Of a DNA stretch of 64,000 bases, positions 43,508 to 53,200 are shown piece by piece; the first letter of the stretch is position 1, and the number at the start of each line of letters is the position of its first letter. Position numbers and translations under genes: made by a program. The stretch covers positions 186,001 to 250,000 of the forward strand of contig JAVBKU010000004.1 in NCBI GenBank assembly GCA_031553875.1, in the 5' to 3' direction. Origin of the DNA: JAVBKU01 sp031553875 (GTDB lineage Bacteria > Bacteroidota > Bacteroidia > Bacteroidales > Rikenellaceae). The notes beneath the pieces were generated by a model that saw nothing but the letters and a program-made list of their open reading frames with translations, was not told where the DNA came from and did no database searches.

Positions 43508-44722
43508 CTATTTATATATAAGCAGCGAAGTATTATTACCATATATCTCACCCGCCACATCCATAAGTTCTTCGGCGGTTATCGACATTATGCGTTCCTG
43601 TACCTTATGCATATTCTCGACGCTGTTATACACAAGATAACTCTTGGCGGCGCTGAACATACAACCCTCATTATGATCCATGGCTATGTAGAGCTGGCCG
43701 AGGTACTGTTTTTTGGCCATCGACAGCGCGCGTGACGACATCGGCGTGTCGGCCAGACGCGATATTTGCTTATGGATTATATCCAGGCATTTGTCCACAC
43801 TGTCCTTGTCGGTAGCGAAATATATCGAGGCCACGCCCGTATCGCTGAACGGCGTATAACCGGCCTCTATGTTGTATGTCAAGCCATTACGTTCGCGCAG
43901 GGCGATATTAAGCAGCGAATTTGCCGGCCCTCCGAGTATATTGGTCAGCACGGCCAGCGTCGTACGTTTAGGATCGTTAAAGCTGTAAGCCCTGTTACCC
44001 AACAGGCAGTGAGCCTGGCAATTGGGCTTTCGTACCTTCTTGTTAAACGGCTCATATTCTTTGTCCTCCACCCTTGTGAACGAGCGGGGCGATGCCGGAA
44101 TGTCGCTCAAATATTTATCACAGGCAGCCCTGAAACGATCCGGCGAGATATTGCCTATCACCGAAAAGACCATCTGGTCAGTGTTGTAACACCTGTTCCT
44201 GAATGTCAGTATCTTCTCCTTGTCGAACTTTTTGAGGGTTTTCTTATCGCCAAGCGAGTTGTGGCCCAACGCGCGTTCCTCGAATAGCATATCCTCGAAA
44301 TCGTCGAATATGATCTCGGGCACGGAATCCTTGTAAGAGTTTATCTCCTCGAGGATGACACCCCTCTCCCTCTCTATTTCGTCCTGCGGGAATACGGAAT
44401 TGAACACTATATCGGCTATAAGCTCCGTGGCCTTACCAAAATCACCCTTCAAAGTGGTGGCGTGTATTACAGTTTCCTCTTTGGTGGTGAATGCGTTAAG
44501 CTCTCCGCCTAGATTCTCCAGGCGACAGTTTATATGGTATGCCTGCCGCTTTTTCGTACCCTTAAAGAGCATGTGCTCAAGCATATGGGCCATGCCGTAC
44601 TCCCCTTTGAGTTCGTCGCGGCTGCCGGCGTTGATGGTCATCGCCGTGTAAGCCACATTGGAGCGTACCTGCTTGTGGATGCAGCGGATGCCGTTGGGCA
44701 GTATGTATTGGGTGAATTCCAT
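43508..44722 (-). CDS. M16 family zinc peptidase
   Basis: A 404-residue pitrilysin-type protein of the processing-peptidase subgroup. The inverted zinc motif is HMLEHMLFKG (HxxEH near residues 46-50), with the distal Glu region (ETVIHATTLKGDF and VILEEINSYKD) present. It is a single-chain half-size form that probably dimerises. It starts 2 bases before the uvrA stop on the same strand. Confidence 0.9.
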   Translation of the reverse strand: MEFTQYILPNGIRCIHKQVRSNVAYTAMTINAGSRDELKGEYGMAHMLEHMLFKGTKKRQAYHINCRLENLGGELNAFTTKEETVIHATTLKGDFGKATELIADIVFNSVFPQDEIERERGVILEEINSYKDSVPEIIFDDFEDMLFEERALGHNSLGDKKTLKKFDKEKILTFRNRCYNTDQMVFSVIGNISPDRFRAACDKYLSDIPASPRSFTRVEDKEYEPFNKKVRKPNCQAHCLLGNRAYSFNDPKRTTLAVLTNILGGPANSLLNIALRERNGLTYNIEAGYTPFSDTGVASIYFATDKDSVDKCLDIIHKQISRLADTPMSSRALSMAKKQYLGQLYIAMDHNEGCMFSAAKSYLVYNSVENMHKVQERIMSITAEELMDVAGEIYGNNTSLLIYK

Positions 44723-44723
44723 G

Positions 44724-47579
44724 TTATTTCTTGCGAGAGTGCAAAGATAGATATTTTCCGGTGTAACCCTTCCCGCTTGCCATAAGTTGTTTCGGCGTGC
44801 CTTCGAATACGAGGTGGCCGCCCTTCTCGCCGCCCTCCGGGCCGAGGTCGATCACATGGTCGGCATTCTTTATTACATCCATGTTGTGCTCCACGACCAC
44901 TACGGTATGGCCTTTGGTTACCAGTGCGTTAAGCGACTTGAGCAACTTTTTTATATCATGGAAGTGGAGGCCCGTGGTGGGTTCGTCGAATATAAACATA
45001 GTGGGATCCTCGCTGCTGTCCTTCATTAGGAACGAAGCGAGTTTCACCCTCTGGTTCTCCCCGCCCGAGAGCGTGGGCGACGACTGCCCAAGCCTTATAT
45101 AGCCAAGCCCCACATCCTGCAAAGTCCTGAGCTTGTCTACAATACGCCTGTTGGCCGTCTCCTTGTATTTGGAAAACAGATCTATCGCTGCATCGACGGT
45201 GAGCTCCAGAATATCGTAAATGGAATAACCGTGGTATTTTACTTCGAGTACGTCATTTTTAAATCTCTTGCCGCCGCAGGTTTCACACACCAGCTCCACG
45301 TCAGCCATAAACTGCATCTCTACTTTTATCACACCCTCGCCCTGGCACTCCTCGCAACGCCCGCCCGCGATATTGAACGAGAAGTGCGAAGGCGTCATTC
45401 CGTTGTGTTTTGCAAATGGCTGATCTGCAAATAATTTACGAATATCATCGTAAGCTTTGATGTAAGTAACAGGATTGGATCGTGAGGACTTACCTATGGG
45501 GTTCTGGTCGACCATCTCTATGGCCTTTATGCGGCGTATGTCGCCCTCGAGGCTGTCGAAGTTGCCCGGCTTGCTCCCGGTGTCGTACAGTTCCCTGCGC
45601 AGGGCGGGATATAATATTCCCTTTACGAGCGAACTCTTGCCGCTGCCGCTGACTCCCGTGATGCAGGTCATCACTCCTAGCGGAATCTTTACGTCAATAC
45701 CTTTCAGATTGTTCTCCCTCGCGCCCTTCACTTCTATATAGCTGCTCGATGTGCGGTAATGGGCCGGCTCATCTATGGTTTCGCGCCCCGTAAGATAGCG
45801 CGCGGTAAGGCCGTCGCTGTGGACAAGTTCGTCGACACTGCCGGAAAATACCACCTCTCCCCCGTTGTAACCCGCTTCCGGGCCTATGTCTATAATGGTA
45901 TCGGCGGCGCGTATCATCTCCTCCTCATGTTCCACCACTATAACCGTGTTACCCATATCGCGCAACTTCTTCAGCACTCCGATAAGCAGATTCGTATCGC
46001 GCGGATGGAGACCGATACTCGGCTCATCGAGTATATATAACGACCCTACAAGGCTGCTACCCAGCGACGTAGAGAGATTGACGCGCTGGCTTTCGCCCCC
46101 CGACAGGGTCGATGACAGGCGGTCAAGGGTAAGATAACCCAACCCCACCTCGCAGATATACTCCAGGCGTGAGGTTATTTCCGTCAGCACACGTTCGGTT
46201 ACGGAGTTATCGTAAGTATCGAGTTTCAATCCTTTGAAAAATTCGAGTAGCTTAGCCGCAGGCATGGCTACCATCTGGGCTATCGTAAGTCCGCCCACAC
46301 GCACGTACAGGGCCTCTTTTTTCAGCCTGCCGCCACCGCATTCAGGGCAGATGGTCTTGCCCGTATACCTCGAAAGCATCACGCGGAACTGTATCTTGTA
46401 TCGGTCTTTTTCAAGAAAGCGAAAGAATTCATCGAGACCATGGAAATGTTCATTTCCGCGCCATAGAAGCAGTTTATGCTCGGCCGAGAGTTGGTGGAAC
46501 GGGCGGTGTATGGGAAAATCGAACTTGGACGCGCTGGCGATAAGCTGTTCCTTCCACCATTTCATTGTCTCCCCTCTCCAACAGGCTATGGCGTCGTCGA
46601 ATATACTTTTATTCTTGTCTGGCACCACTAAGTCTTCGTCGATACCCACAATCTTGCCGTAACCCTCGCATTTGGGGCACGCCCCGAGCGGGTTATTGAA
46701 GCTGAACATATGCTCGGAGGGGTGTTCGAAGGTTATCCCGTCGAGCTCGAAGCGCGATGAAAACTCTTCGATATGTCCGTCGTCCTGCACCACCACACGG
46801 CATATCCCGCTACCGAAGTTGAACGCCGTGGCCGCCGAGTCGCCCATGCGGCTCACCGTCTCGTCATCATTGGAATATTTAAGCCTGTCGACCACTACCT
46901 CTATCGAGGCCGGGTCGAGCTCCCCCGCACGCTGGATGGCGTCCTCTATATATATGACTTCGCCTCCCGTATACACGCGCTGCATCCCCTCCTTCATAAG
47001 CAGGGTCAACTTTTCGATCAGGCCCTGTCCGGAGGTAAGCGTGAGCGGATAGGTTATAAGTATCTTCTTACCCTCGCCCAATCCCACAATATAATTCACC
47101 ACGTCGGTAACGCTGTGGGCCTTGACCTCCCTGCCCGACACGGGTGAAAAAGTATGCCCTCCACGAGCGAACAGGAGTTTTAGGTAATCATAAATTTCGG
47201 TGGACGTACCTACGGTCGAACGTGGATTGTGGCTGTTGACACGCTGCTCGATGGCTATCGCCGGGGCGATACCGGTGATGAAATCGACGTCCGGCTTATT
47301 GATCTTGCCCAGAAACTGCCGTGCATAAGCCGACAGGCTCTCCACGTAGCGCCTCTGCCCCTCGGCAAAGATGGTGTCGAAGGCCAGGGTACTCTTGCCC
47401 GACCCCGACAACCCGGTAATGACAACGAGCTGATTATGGGGTATCTTGACCTCTATGTTCTTGAGGTTGTGTACGCGAGCGCCCTTGACATGTATGTATT
47501 TGCGAGGGTCTTCTTGCTCGGCGGCAGGCGTAGGGAGCGGCACCTGTTTTATCTTGGAAGTCTTTTTCGTTGATGCCAT
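44724..47579 (-). CDS. uvrA: UvrABC excinuclease subunit A
   Basis: A 951-residue protein. The start is taken at the ATG giving MASTKKTSKIKQVPLPTPAA, because the family's first block (YIHVKGARVHNLKNIEVKIP) follows directly; the frame is open 27 codons further upstream. Two Walker A motifs (GLSGSGKSTLAF and GVSGSGKSSLVK), two ABC signatures (LSGGESQRV, LSGGENQRV) and zinc-finger Cys pairs (CPKCEGYG, CPECGGG, CEECQGEG, CETCGGK) are intact. It recognises bulky DNA damage. Confidence 0.96.
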   Translation of the reverse strand: MASTKKTSKIKQVPLPTPAAEQEDPRKYIHVKGARVHNLKNIEVKIPHNQLVVITGLSGSGKSTLAFDTIFAEGQRRYVESLSAYARQFLGKINKPDVDFITGIAPAIAIEQRVNSHNPRSTVGTSTEIYDYLKLLFARGGHTFSPVSGREVKAHSVTDVVNYIVGLGEGKKILITYPLTLTSGQGLIEKLTLLMKEGMQRVYTGGEVIYIEDAIQRAGELDPASIEVVVDRLKYSNDDETVSRMGDSAATAFNFGSGICRVVVQDDGHIEEFSSRFELDGITFEHPSEHMFSFNNPLGACPKCEGYGKIVGIDEDLVVPDKNKSIFDDAIACWRGETMKWWKEQLIASASKFDFPIHRPFHQLSAEHKLLLWRGNEHFHGLDEFFRFLEKDRYKIQFRVMLSRYTGKTICPECGGGRLKKEALYVRVGGLTIAQMVAMPAAKLLEFFKGLKLDTYDNSVTERVLTEITSRLEYICEVGLGYLTLDRLSSTLSGGESQRVNLSTSLGSSLVGSLYILDEPSIGLHPRDTNLLIGVLKKLRDMGNTVIVVEHEEEMIRAADTIIDIGPEAGYNGGEVVFSGSVDELVHSDGLTARYLTGRETIDEPAHYRTSSSYIEVKGARENNLKGIDVKIPLGVMTCITGVSGSGKSSLVKGILYPALRRELYDTGSKPGNFDSLEGDIRRIKAIEMVDQNPIGKSSRSNPVTYIKAYDDIRKLFADQPFAKHNGMTPSHFSFNIAGGRCEECQGEGVIKVEMQFMADVELVCETCGGKRFKNDVLEVKYHGYSIYDILELTVDAAIDLFSKYKETANRRIVDKLRTLQDVGLGYIRLGQSSPTLSGGENQRVKLASFLMKDSSEDPTMFIFDEPTTGLHFHDIKKLLKSLNALVTKGHTVVVVEHNMDVIKNADHVIDLGPEGGEKGGHLVFEGTPKQLMASGKGYTGKYLSLHSRKK
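44742..44749 (-). promoter_or_regulatory. -7 element upstream of the M16 gene, inside uvrA
   Basis: TATCTTTG on the minus strand, 20 bases before the M16 start and within the uvrA 3' end. It would give the peptidase its own promoter. Confidence 0.4.
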
Positions 47580-47816
47580 AAATAACAATAAATCCCTCTT
47601 TGTGAGGGTTTCAAAAGCGAACGCCGGAAACGTTTCGCGGAATTCGCACCGGGAGAACAACGTATTTCATCGCCCGAATATTATAAATCATGCCCGAAGG
47701 CTTTGCTAGTGCGGCGAGAGAACCGGACTCGGGACACATCCGCGTTTCCGCCGCCGCAAAGGGATCAGGCTTACAGGTGCGCGACAACCTTACAATCGAC
47801 GCCGACCGCCCATATA
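47580..47816. other. Intergenic region between uvrA and pyrI
   Basis: About 240 bases with no gene or strong palindrome, apart from a weak hairpin CCCTC / GAGGG at about 47596-47610 near the uvrA start. Confidence 0.4.
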
Positions 47817-48281
47817 TTAACAATTATCGGTGATAACTATCTGTTCCTGGGTGGTTATCTTTTCGCAATAGGTGCAGGTGAGCACTATTTCATCGCCGTG
47901 CGTCACCGAGAACGCAGTCTTCATAGGCTCCACATTGGTCACGCACTTGGGGTTTGCGCAACGCACAAAGCCGGTGATCGTGTCAGGCACGGTCACACTG
48001 CGTTTTTCCACCACCTCGAAATCCTTTATTATGTTGACCACGGCCATGGGGGCAACTATGGCTATGCGGTTCATTTCGTCCTGCTGGCAATAGCGGTCGT
48101 TGATCTTGATTATCGCCTTGGTGCCCAGTCGCTTACTCTCGAGGTTATTGCCTATGGTTATGCGGTGGGTGTCCTTGTCGAGGTCGAGTATCCTGATGAT
48201 CTTGAACAGGCAGTCCGAAGGGATATGATCGATCACGGTGCCGTTCTCGATGGCGCGTACTTCCAATATCTTTGCGTCCAT
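47817..48281 (-). CDS. pyrI: Aspartate carbamoyltransferase regulatory subunit
   Basis: A 154-residue PyrI. The N-terminal effector domain includes VIDHIPSDCLFKIIRILDLD. The C-terminal zinc site carries two Cys pairs, CANPKC and CTYC. It binds the catalytic PyrB trimers and mediates allosteric control by nucleotides. It lies 38 bases after pyrB. Confidence 0.96.
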   Translation of the reverse strand: MDAKILEVRAIENGTVIDHIPSDCLFKIIRILDLDKDTHRITIGNNLESKRLGTKAIIKINDRYCQQDEMNRIAIVAPMAVVNIIKDFEVVEKRSVTVPDTITGFVRCANPKCVTNVEPMKTAFSVTHGDEIVLTCTYCEKITTQEQIVITDNC

Positions 48282-48319
48282 AATGGTTGCGTGTATTTGC
48301 GGTTTGGGTTTATTCGTAT

Positions 48320-49222
48320 TTAGCAGACGCCCAGCAGGTAGCTGATTATGGCCATGCGGGTGTAAACACCGTTCTCGGTCTGCTTGAAGTAGTATGCCTT
48401 GGGATTAGTGTCGACGTCCCTGTCGATCTCGTTGACCCTCGGTAGCGGATGCAGTATGCGCATATTATCTTTAGTGTCGGCCAGCATGCTGTTCTTGAGG
48501 ATGTAAATATTCTTCACCCTTTCGTATTCCATGGGGTCGGAGAAGCGTTCGCGCTGTACGCGGGTCATGTACACAATGTCTACATTATCTATGTCGTCCT
48601 CTATACGTGCCGTTTCCTTATAGCTCAAACCTCTTTGTTTGAGATAGAGCTTATATTCGTCGGGCATTGCCAGCTCCTCGGGCGCCACGAATATGAATTG
48701 CGTATTGAAGTGCGACATGGCCTGCAGGAGCGAGTGCACCGTGCGGCCGTATTTGAGGTCGCCCACCATCATTATCTTGATACCGTCGAGCTTGCCCTGC
48801 GTCTTCTTTATGGAGTAGAGGTCTAAGAGGGTCTGGCTGGGATGTTGGTTGGCCCCGTCGCCTGCGTTCACCACCGGCACCTTCGAAATTTCGCTGGCAT
48901 AACGTGCTGCGCCCTCGATGTGGTGGCGCATCACTATCATATCGCAATAGTTGGAAATGGTGGTTATGGTGTCGTGGAGTGTTTCACCCTTAGCCACGCT
49001 TGTGTTTGAGACTCCGGAAAAACCTATTACCCTGCCGCCGAGATAGTTGATCGCGCTTTCGAAACTCAGCCTCGTACGTGTCGACGGCTCGAAGAAGAGC
49101 GACGCTATGACCTTGCCCGAGAGGGTCTGCTGATGGGGATCGGCCTCAAAGGAGGCTGCCAGCTCCATGATCTTGAGGATCTCCTCCTTTGAGAAATCCG
49201 TGATGGACACAAGACTCTTCAT
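48320..49222 (-). CDS. pyrB: Aspartate carbamoyltransferase catalytic subunit
   Basis: A 300-residue PyrB. The carbamoyl-phosphate motif FEPSTRTRLSFESA is at about residues 49-62. GDGANQHPSQTLLDLY and HPLPRVNEIDRDVD are further active-site blocks. It makes N-carbamoyl-aspartate in pyrimidine synthesis and heads the pyrB-pyrI pair. Confidence 0.97.
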   Translation of the reverse strand: MKSLVSITDFSKEEILKIMELAASFEADPHQQTLSGKVIASLFFEPSTRTRLSFESAINYLGGRVIGFSGVSNTSVAKGETLHDTITTISNYCDMIVMRHHIEGAARYASEISKVPVVNAGDGANQHPSQTLLDLYSIKKTQGKLDGIKIMMVGDLKYGRTVHSLLQAMSHFNTQFIFVAPEELAMPDEYKLYLKQRGLSYKETARIEDDIDNVDIVYMTRVQRERFSDPMEYERVKNIYILKNSMLADTKDNMRILHPLPRVNEIDRDVDTNPKAYYFKQTENGVYTRMAIISYLLGVC

Positions 49223-49315
49223 ACTATATCGATTATTTTATGCTGTAATTTACTTAATCTTCACGAAGTTACCAAAGCCCCCACTTCTTTATATCTCCCC
49301 ACCACAGATATCCTG

Positions 49316-49918
49316 CTACTCTTCTATCTTCAGCCCTTCTACTTTCGACAGCCGTCCAAGCAGTACCTCCGCGAGGCTTTCCCTTATCGAGAGGGTCATT
49401 TCACAGTCATTATCAAAGCGCTGCGACACCACCTCAGGTTCTATCTCCTTGACTATCCTCATCACGTCGTTCATGGCCAGATAACCGAATTTTATGCCAA
49501 TCTTGCGATTGACGGTCAATTCCACTATCTCCGCCTCTGCCAACACGCCTGCCGCCGCTTCTTTATATGCGGCGATCAGGCCCGGCACTCCGAGTTTGGT
49601 GCCTCCGAAGTAGCGCACTACCACTATCAGCGTGTCGGTTACCTCCGCCGAAAGCATCTGCCCCAGTATGGGCCGCCCGGCCGTTCCCGAAGGTTCGCCG
49701 TCGTCGTTGGCGCGAAAGTTTTCGCCCTTGGGGCCGAGTCTCCACGCATAACAATGATGTGTAGCGTCGAAATACTCCTTTCTCAGGCAGGCAAGGTGTT
49801 CTTTTATCTCCTCCTCACCCTCGACGTGATAACAATACGCAATGAACTTGCTCCCTTTGTCTTTACTCTTCGCCTCGGCGTTACCGGCGACGGTTTTATA
49901 GGTGTCCGCAGCCTCCAT
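49316..49918 (-). CDS. yigZ: YigZ/IMPACT family protein
   Basis: A 200-residue protein. The N-terminal UPF0029 domain has GSKFIAYCYHVEGEEEIKEH, ATHHCYAWRLG and NDDGEPSGTAGRPILGQM, then VVVRYFGGTKLG. The C-terminal domain is the usual YigZ-type ferredoxin-like fold. The function is not established. It lies 8 bases after lepB. Confidence 0.93.
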   Translation of the reverse strand: MEAADTYKTVAGNAEAKSKDKGSKFIAYCYHVEGEEEIKEHLACLRKEYFDATHHCYAWRLGPKGENFRANDDGEPSGTAGRPILGQMLSAEVTDTLIVVVRYFGGTKLGVPGLIAAYKEAAAGVLAEAEIVELTVNRKIGIKFGYLAMNDVMRIVKEIEPEVVSQRFDNDCEMTLSIRESLAEVLLGRLSKVEGLKIEE

Positions 49919-49926
49919 TTTCGAGA

Positions 49927-51297
49927 CTATTTTATTATTATCCCTGTCCTGTTAAAACGCCACTTACCGAACAATCTCTTGTCCTTATCCAGCGACAGCC
50001 ATATAAACGAAGCCTTGCCCACCACGTGATCCTCCGGCACAAAGCCCCAGAAGCGCGAGTCGGCCGAGTTGTGCCTGTTATCCCCCATCATGAAGTAATA
50101 GTTCATCTTAAAGGTATAGCAATCAGTCCATTCACCGTTTATGATTATATCACCGTCGCGGCGCACTTCCAGAGAATTACCCTCGTAAACCTCAATAATA
50201 CGACGGTATAACGGCAAATTATCCTTAGTTAACAAAACAGTGGTTCCGCGCTTGGGGACCCACAGCGGCCCGAAATTATCCTCATTCCAGGGATAGTTAT
50301 CACTATGGGGGAATATCGCGGAATTATAGCCCTCGGCCTCGTATTTAACCACCTCCGTAACATTGCTGTACGACTTTATCTTCACTTCATTATCACGGGT
50401 AAGCGGCAGAGTGTAGGTGTTGGTGTAGGAATTAAATGATATATCGTCGGGAGAAATACCCATACGGTCGAATGTCTCCGGGCTTATGCGGCCCCTGGTC
50501 GCTACGAAATAGACATACTGCTTGCCGAGAATTTCTATCTGGGGTTTGCCGTTGATAAATACGTCGGAGTGTACGATATGTATCGTATCGCCGGGCATGG
50601 CTACGGCCCGTTTGATATAGTTCTCCTTCTTGTCGACCGGCCTTACGACGATCTCGTCATTCTTGAGGAGCATCTCCCTACCCTCTTTTTCGCCGAAACG
50701 GTACTGGTATTCGCGTAGCACGTCATAATAATCAGCCTGTTGGGCTGACAACAGCACGGTATCGCCGTCGGGGAAGTTGAATACCACAACATCATTGCGT
50801 TTCACCTCGCCCCACCCCGCGAGCCTCTTGTAAGGACGCTTGATCCACTCCACGAACGATTTTTTCGTGGTGGAGAACGGCATAGTATGGTGAACGAACG
50901 GGAACGACAACGGCGTATTGGGCATCTTAGGCCCATAGGCCACCTTACTCACGCACAGGTAGTCGCCCACGAGCAGGCTCTTTTCCATCGACGACGACGG
51001 GATCACGTACATCTCGAAGATGAATATGCGGATAAGCGTCGCCACAACGGTAGCAAAGAGTATCGCCTCCACCCACTCCGAGGTCTTGCGGTACCCCTGG
51101 CGCTCTTTCTTGCGGGCCTTGTGCTTCGACCACACGAAGCGGTAGAAATATTTCGAGATATAAATATCGTAAATGAATAACAGTCCCACCAGCATAATGG
51201 GGCTGCGCATCCACACCACGAACACGAGGATATACAGCGCCGACGCAACGCCAAAGCGCGTCCACCTGTTATTCCATATCTTTTTCAACTGCTCCAT
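49927..51297 (-). CDS. lepB: Signal peptidase I, long Bacteroidetes type
   Basis: A 456-residue S26 peptidase. Two membrane helices lie at about residues 15-45 and 75-95. The catalytic Ser is in IPSSSMEKSLLVGDYLCVSK and the catalytic Lys in YIKRAVAMPGDTIHIV. The C-terminal box MGDNRHNSADSRFWGFVPED is intact. A large insert between the blocks is typical of Bacteroidetes enzymes. It cleaves signal peptides of exported proteins. Confidence 0.94.
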   Translation of the reverse strand: MEQLKKIWNNRWTRFGVASALYILVFVVWMRSPIMLVGLLFIYDIYISKYFYRFVWSKHKARKKERQGYRKTSEWVEAILFATVVATLIRIFIFEMYVIPSSSMEKSLLVGDYLCVSKVAYGPKMPNTPLSFPFVHHTMPFSTTKKSFVEWIKRPYKRLAGWGEVKRNDVVVFNFPDGDTVLLSAQQADYYDVLREYQYRFGEKEGREMLLKNDEIVVRPVDKKENYIKRAVAMPGDTIHIVHSDVFINGKPQIEILGKQYVYFVATRGRISPETFDRMGISPDDISFNSYTNTYTLPLTRDNEVKIKSYSNVTEVVKYEAEGYNSAIFPHSDNYPWNEDNFGPLWVPKRGTTVLLTKDNLPLYRRIIEVYEGNSLEVRRDGDIIINGEWTDCYTFKMNYYFMMGDNRHNSADSRFWGFVPEDHVVGKASFIWLSLDKDKRLFGKWRFNRTGIIIK

Positions 51298-51356
51298 TCC
51301 TCACTTTTACTTATGTCGGGCCGGCTATTAATCAACCGGCGTCCCCTGAATCATTA

Positions 51357-52073
51357 TTAGAACGCCAGCAGGTCGTCCATCGAGAACACACCCTTGCGGC
51401 CTACTATAAAGGCGGCGGCGAACACCGCGCCTTCGGCGAACACCCTGCGGCTCTTGGCGTTGTGGGTGATAGTAATATAATCCTCTGCACCTTCATAAGT
51501 GACGGTATGCGTGCCCGGAACGACACTGCGCCTGATGGCCACGACCTCCAGTTCGTCGGGTTCGGTGGTGGTATTCCCCACCCACTTGGTCTTACGGTCG
51601 AGGTTCTCGAGGATGCCTTCGGCGATGGTGATGGCCGTACCGCTGGGAGCGTCTTTCTTTTGGGTGTGGTGCGTTTCCTCTACGGTAACGTCGTATTCGC
51701 CGAAACGGTTCATCAGGCGGGCCAGTTCCTTGTTGATCTTGAAGAATATATTCATGCCCACGCTGTAATTCGACGAGTAGAAGAATGCGCCCCCCTTCTC
51801 TTCGCAGAGGCGTTTCACATTGTCGTACTTATCGAGCCAGGCGGTAGTGCCGCACACGACGGGAACTCCCGCTTCTATACACTTTATAATATTGCCGTAG
51901 GCCGAATCGGGCGCGGAAAACTCTATCGCCACGTCCACATCCCTGAGTTTTTCGGGGGTCAGGTCGCCCTGGTTGTTGATGTCTATAATAAGGGACACGG
52001 TATCTCCGCGGCCTAAGAGTATCTTCTCGATCTCCTTGCCCATCTTGCCGTATCCGACGAGTGCTACTTTCAT
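51357..52073 (-). CDS. dapB: 4-hydroxy-tetrahydrodipicolinate reductase
   Basis: A 238-residue DapB. The start is at ATG 52073 (MKVALVGYGKMGKEIEK), where the NAD(P) fold begins; the frame is open 17 codons further upstream. The active-site block VEETHHTQKKDAPSGTAITI contains the catalytic His-His and Lys. It functions in lysine and diaminopimelate synthesis. Confidence 0.95.
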   Translation of the reverse strand: MKVALVGYGKMGKEIEKILLGRGDTVSLIIDINNQGDLTPEKLRDVDVAIEFSAPDSAYGNIIKCIEAGVPVVCGTTAWLDKYDNVKRLCEEKGGAFFYSSNYSVGMNIFFKINKELARLMNRFGEYDVTVEETHHTQKKDAPSGTAITIAEGILENLDRKTKWVGNTTTEPDELEVVAIRRSVVPGTHTVTYEGAEDYITITHNAKSRRVFAEGAVFAAAFIVGRKGVFSMDDLLAF

Positions 52074-52123
52074 GATAATCTGTAAGTTAATGGCTGTTTG
52101 CGCCCGGGTGGGCGTAATCTCCA

Positions 52124-52131
52124 CAAAGTTA
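52124..52131 (-). promoter_or_regulatory. -7 element upstream of dapB
   Basis: TAACTTTG on the minus strand, 51 bases before dapB. It faces away from the truA-side element at 52154. Confidence 0.45.
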
Positions 52132-52153
52132 TTATTTTTTCAGAAAATAATAC

Positions 52154-52161
52154 TACTTTTG
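52154..52161 (+). promoter_or_regulatory. -7 element at the edge of the foldback element
   Basis: TACTTTTG on the plus strand, a full match to TAnnTTTG. It ends one base before the foldback element that lies between it and truA. Confidence 0.5.
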
Positions 52162-52162
52162 C

Positions 52163-52323
52163 TTTAGAGTTTGTCTGTGAATTTTTCAAACGAAATTTTA
52201 TAGTTCTTTTTCGTGCTTTTTTCACTCGCCGTGGGTACCACCACGCCTCCCTCGGCGTGCGAAAAAATCATCAAAAAATTACTTATCATCTTTTATTTGA
52301 AAAACCCACAGATAAACTCTTAG
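52163..52323. mobile_element. Foldback/MITE-like element, copy A
   Basis: 28-base terminal inverted repeats (52163-52190 and 52296-52323) agree at 23 of 28 positions and share AGAGTTTGTCTGTG. A second inner inverted pair (around TTTTTTCACTCGCCG and CGGCGTGCGAAAAAA) makes the whole 161 bases an imperfect palindrome. It codes for nothing. Copy B at 62422 shares the terminal AGAGTTTGTCT and part of the interior. No clear target duplication was seen. Confidence 0.72.
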
Positions 52324-52420
52324 ATAAATTTGTGGTCCGGCGCTTACTGCCAGAGGTCATGAATTGTAATAGCGGCAGGGGCGGCGAAGTCTCTGTCGCT
52401 TGTTTAAGACTATCGACAAC

Positions 52421-53179
52421 GTGAGATATTTCATCCACCTTAAATACGACGGCAGCAACTACAACGGCTGGCAGGTGCAGGACAACGCGCCCTCGGTGCA
52501 GTCGGCCCTGGAGGCGTCGCTGTCGACCATCCTGCGGGTGGAAACGCCCGTGGTAGGCGCAGGGCGCACGGATACCGGAGTCCATGCCGCCGCATACACC
52601 GCCCATTTCGACGCTACGGCCGAGATAGCGGACCCTGCGGATTTCTGCTACCATCTCAACGCCATACTGCCCCACGACATCGCCGTTACCGGGGTCGACA
52701 AAGTAAAAGACGATGCCCACGCCCGCTTCGGAGCCCTGTCGAGGGAGTATAAATATTACGTTTCCACGACAAAGGACCCGTTCCGCAGGGCCTACTCGTG
52801 GCAGTATACCTTCCCGCTCGACCTCGACGCCATGAACAGGGCCTCCGCCATGCTGTTGGACGTGGAGGACTTCACCAGTTTCTGTAAGCTCCACTCCGAC
52901 AACAAGACCAATATCTGCCATCTCTCCGATTCCCGTTGGGTGCGCGAGGGCGACCTGCTTGTGTACACAGTGAGGGCTGACAGATTCCTTCGTAATATGG
53001 TAAGGGCCTTGGTAGGCACGCTTGTGGATGTGGGACGCAGTAAGCTGTCGCTGGATGACTTCATCAAAGTCATAGAACATCGCGACAGGGGGCTGGCCGG
53101 CACATCGGCGCCGGCTCAGGGCCTGTTTCTGACCGACGTGGCCTACCCCGCCGATATATATATCTGTAAATCAACCTAA
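52421..53179 (+). CDS. truA: tRNA pseudouridine(38-40) synthase
   Basis: A 252-residue TruA. The catalytic Asp is in GAGRTDTGVHAAAY. SREYKYYVST and RNMVRALVGTLVDVGRSKLS are typical. The start is placed at GTG 52421 (reading MRYFIHLKYDGSNYNGWQVQ), which matches the family start; a TTG seven codons upstream is the alternative. It modifies positions 38-40 of tRNAs. A foldback element lies just upstream. Confidence 0.94.
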   Translation: MRYFIHLKYDGSNYNGWQVQDNAPSVQSALEASLSTILRVETPVVGAGRTDTGVHAAAYTAHFDATAEIADPADFCYHLNAILPHDIAVTGVDKVKDDAHARFGALSREYKYYVSTTKDPFRRAYSWQYTFPLDLDAMNRASAMLLDVEDFTSFCKLHSDNKTNICHLSDSRWVREGDLLVYTVRADRFLRNMVRALVGTLVDVGRSKLSLDDFIKVIEHRDRGLAGTSAPAQGLFLTDVAYPADIYICKST

Positions 53180-53200
53180 ATAACATATCCCTCAAGCAAG

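Noticed and set aside
52286..53080. 264-codon antisense frame under truA
   Set aside because: Complement of the truA reading frame; part crosses the foldback element.
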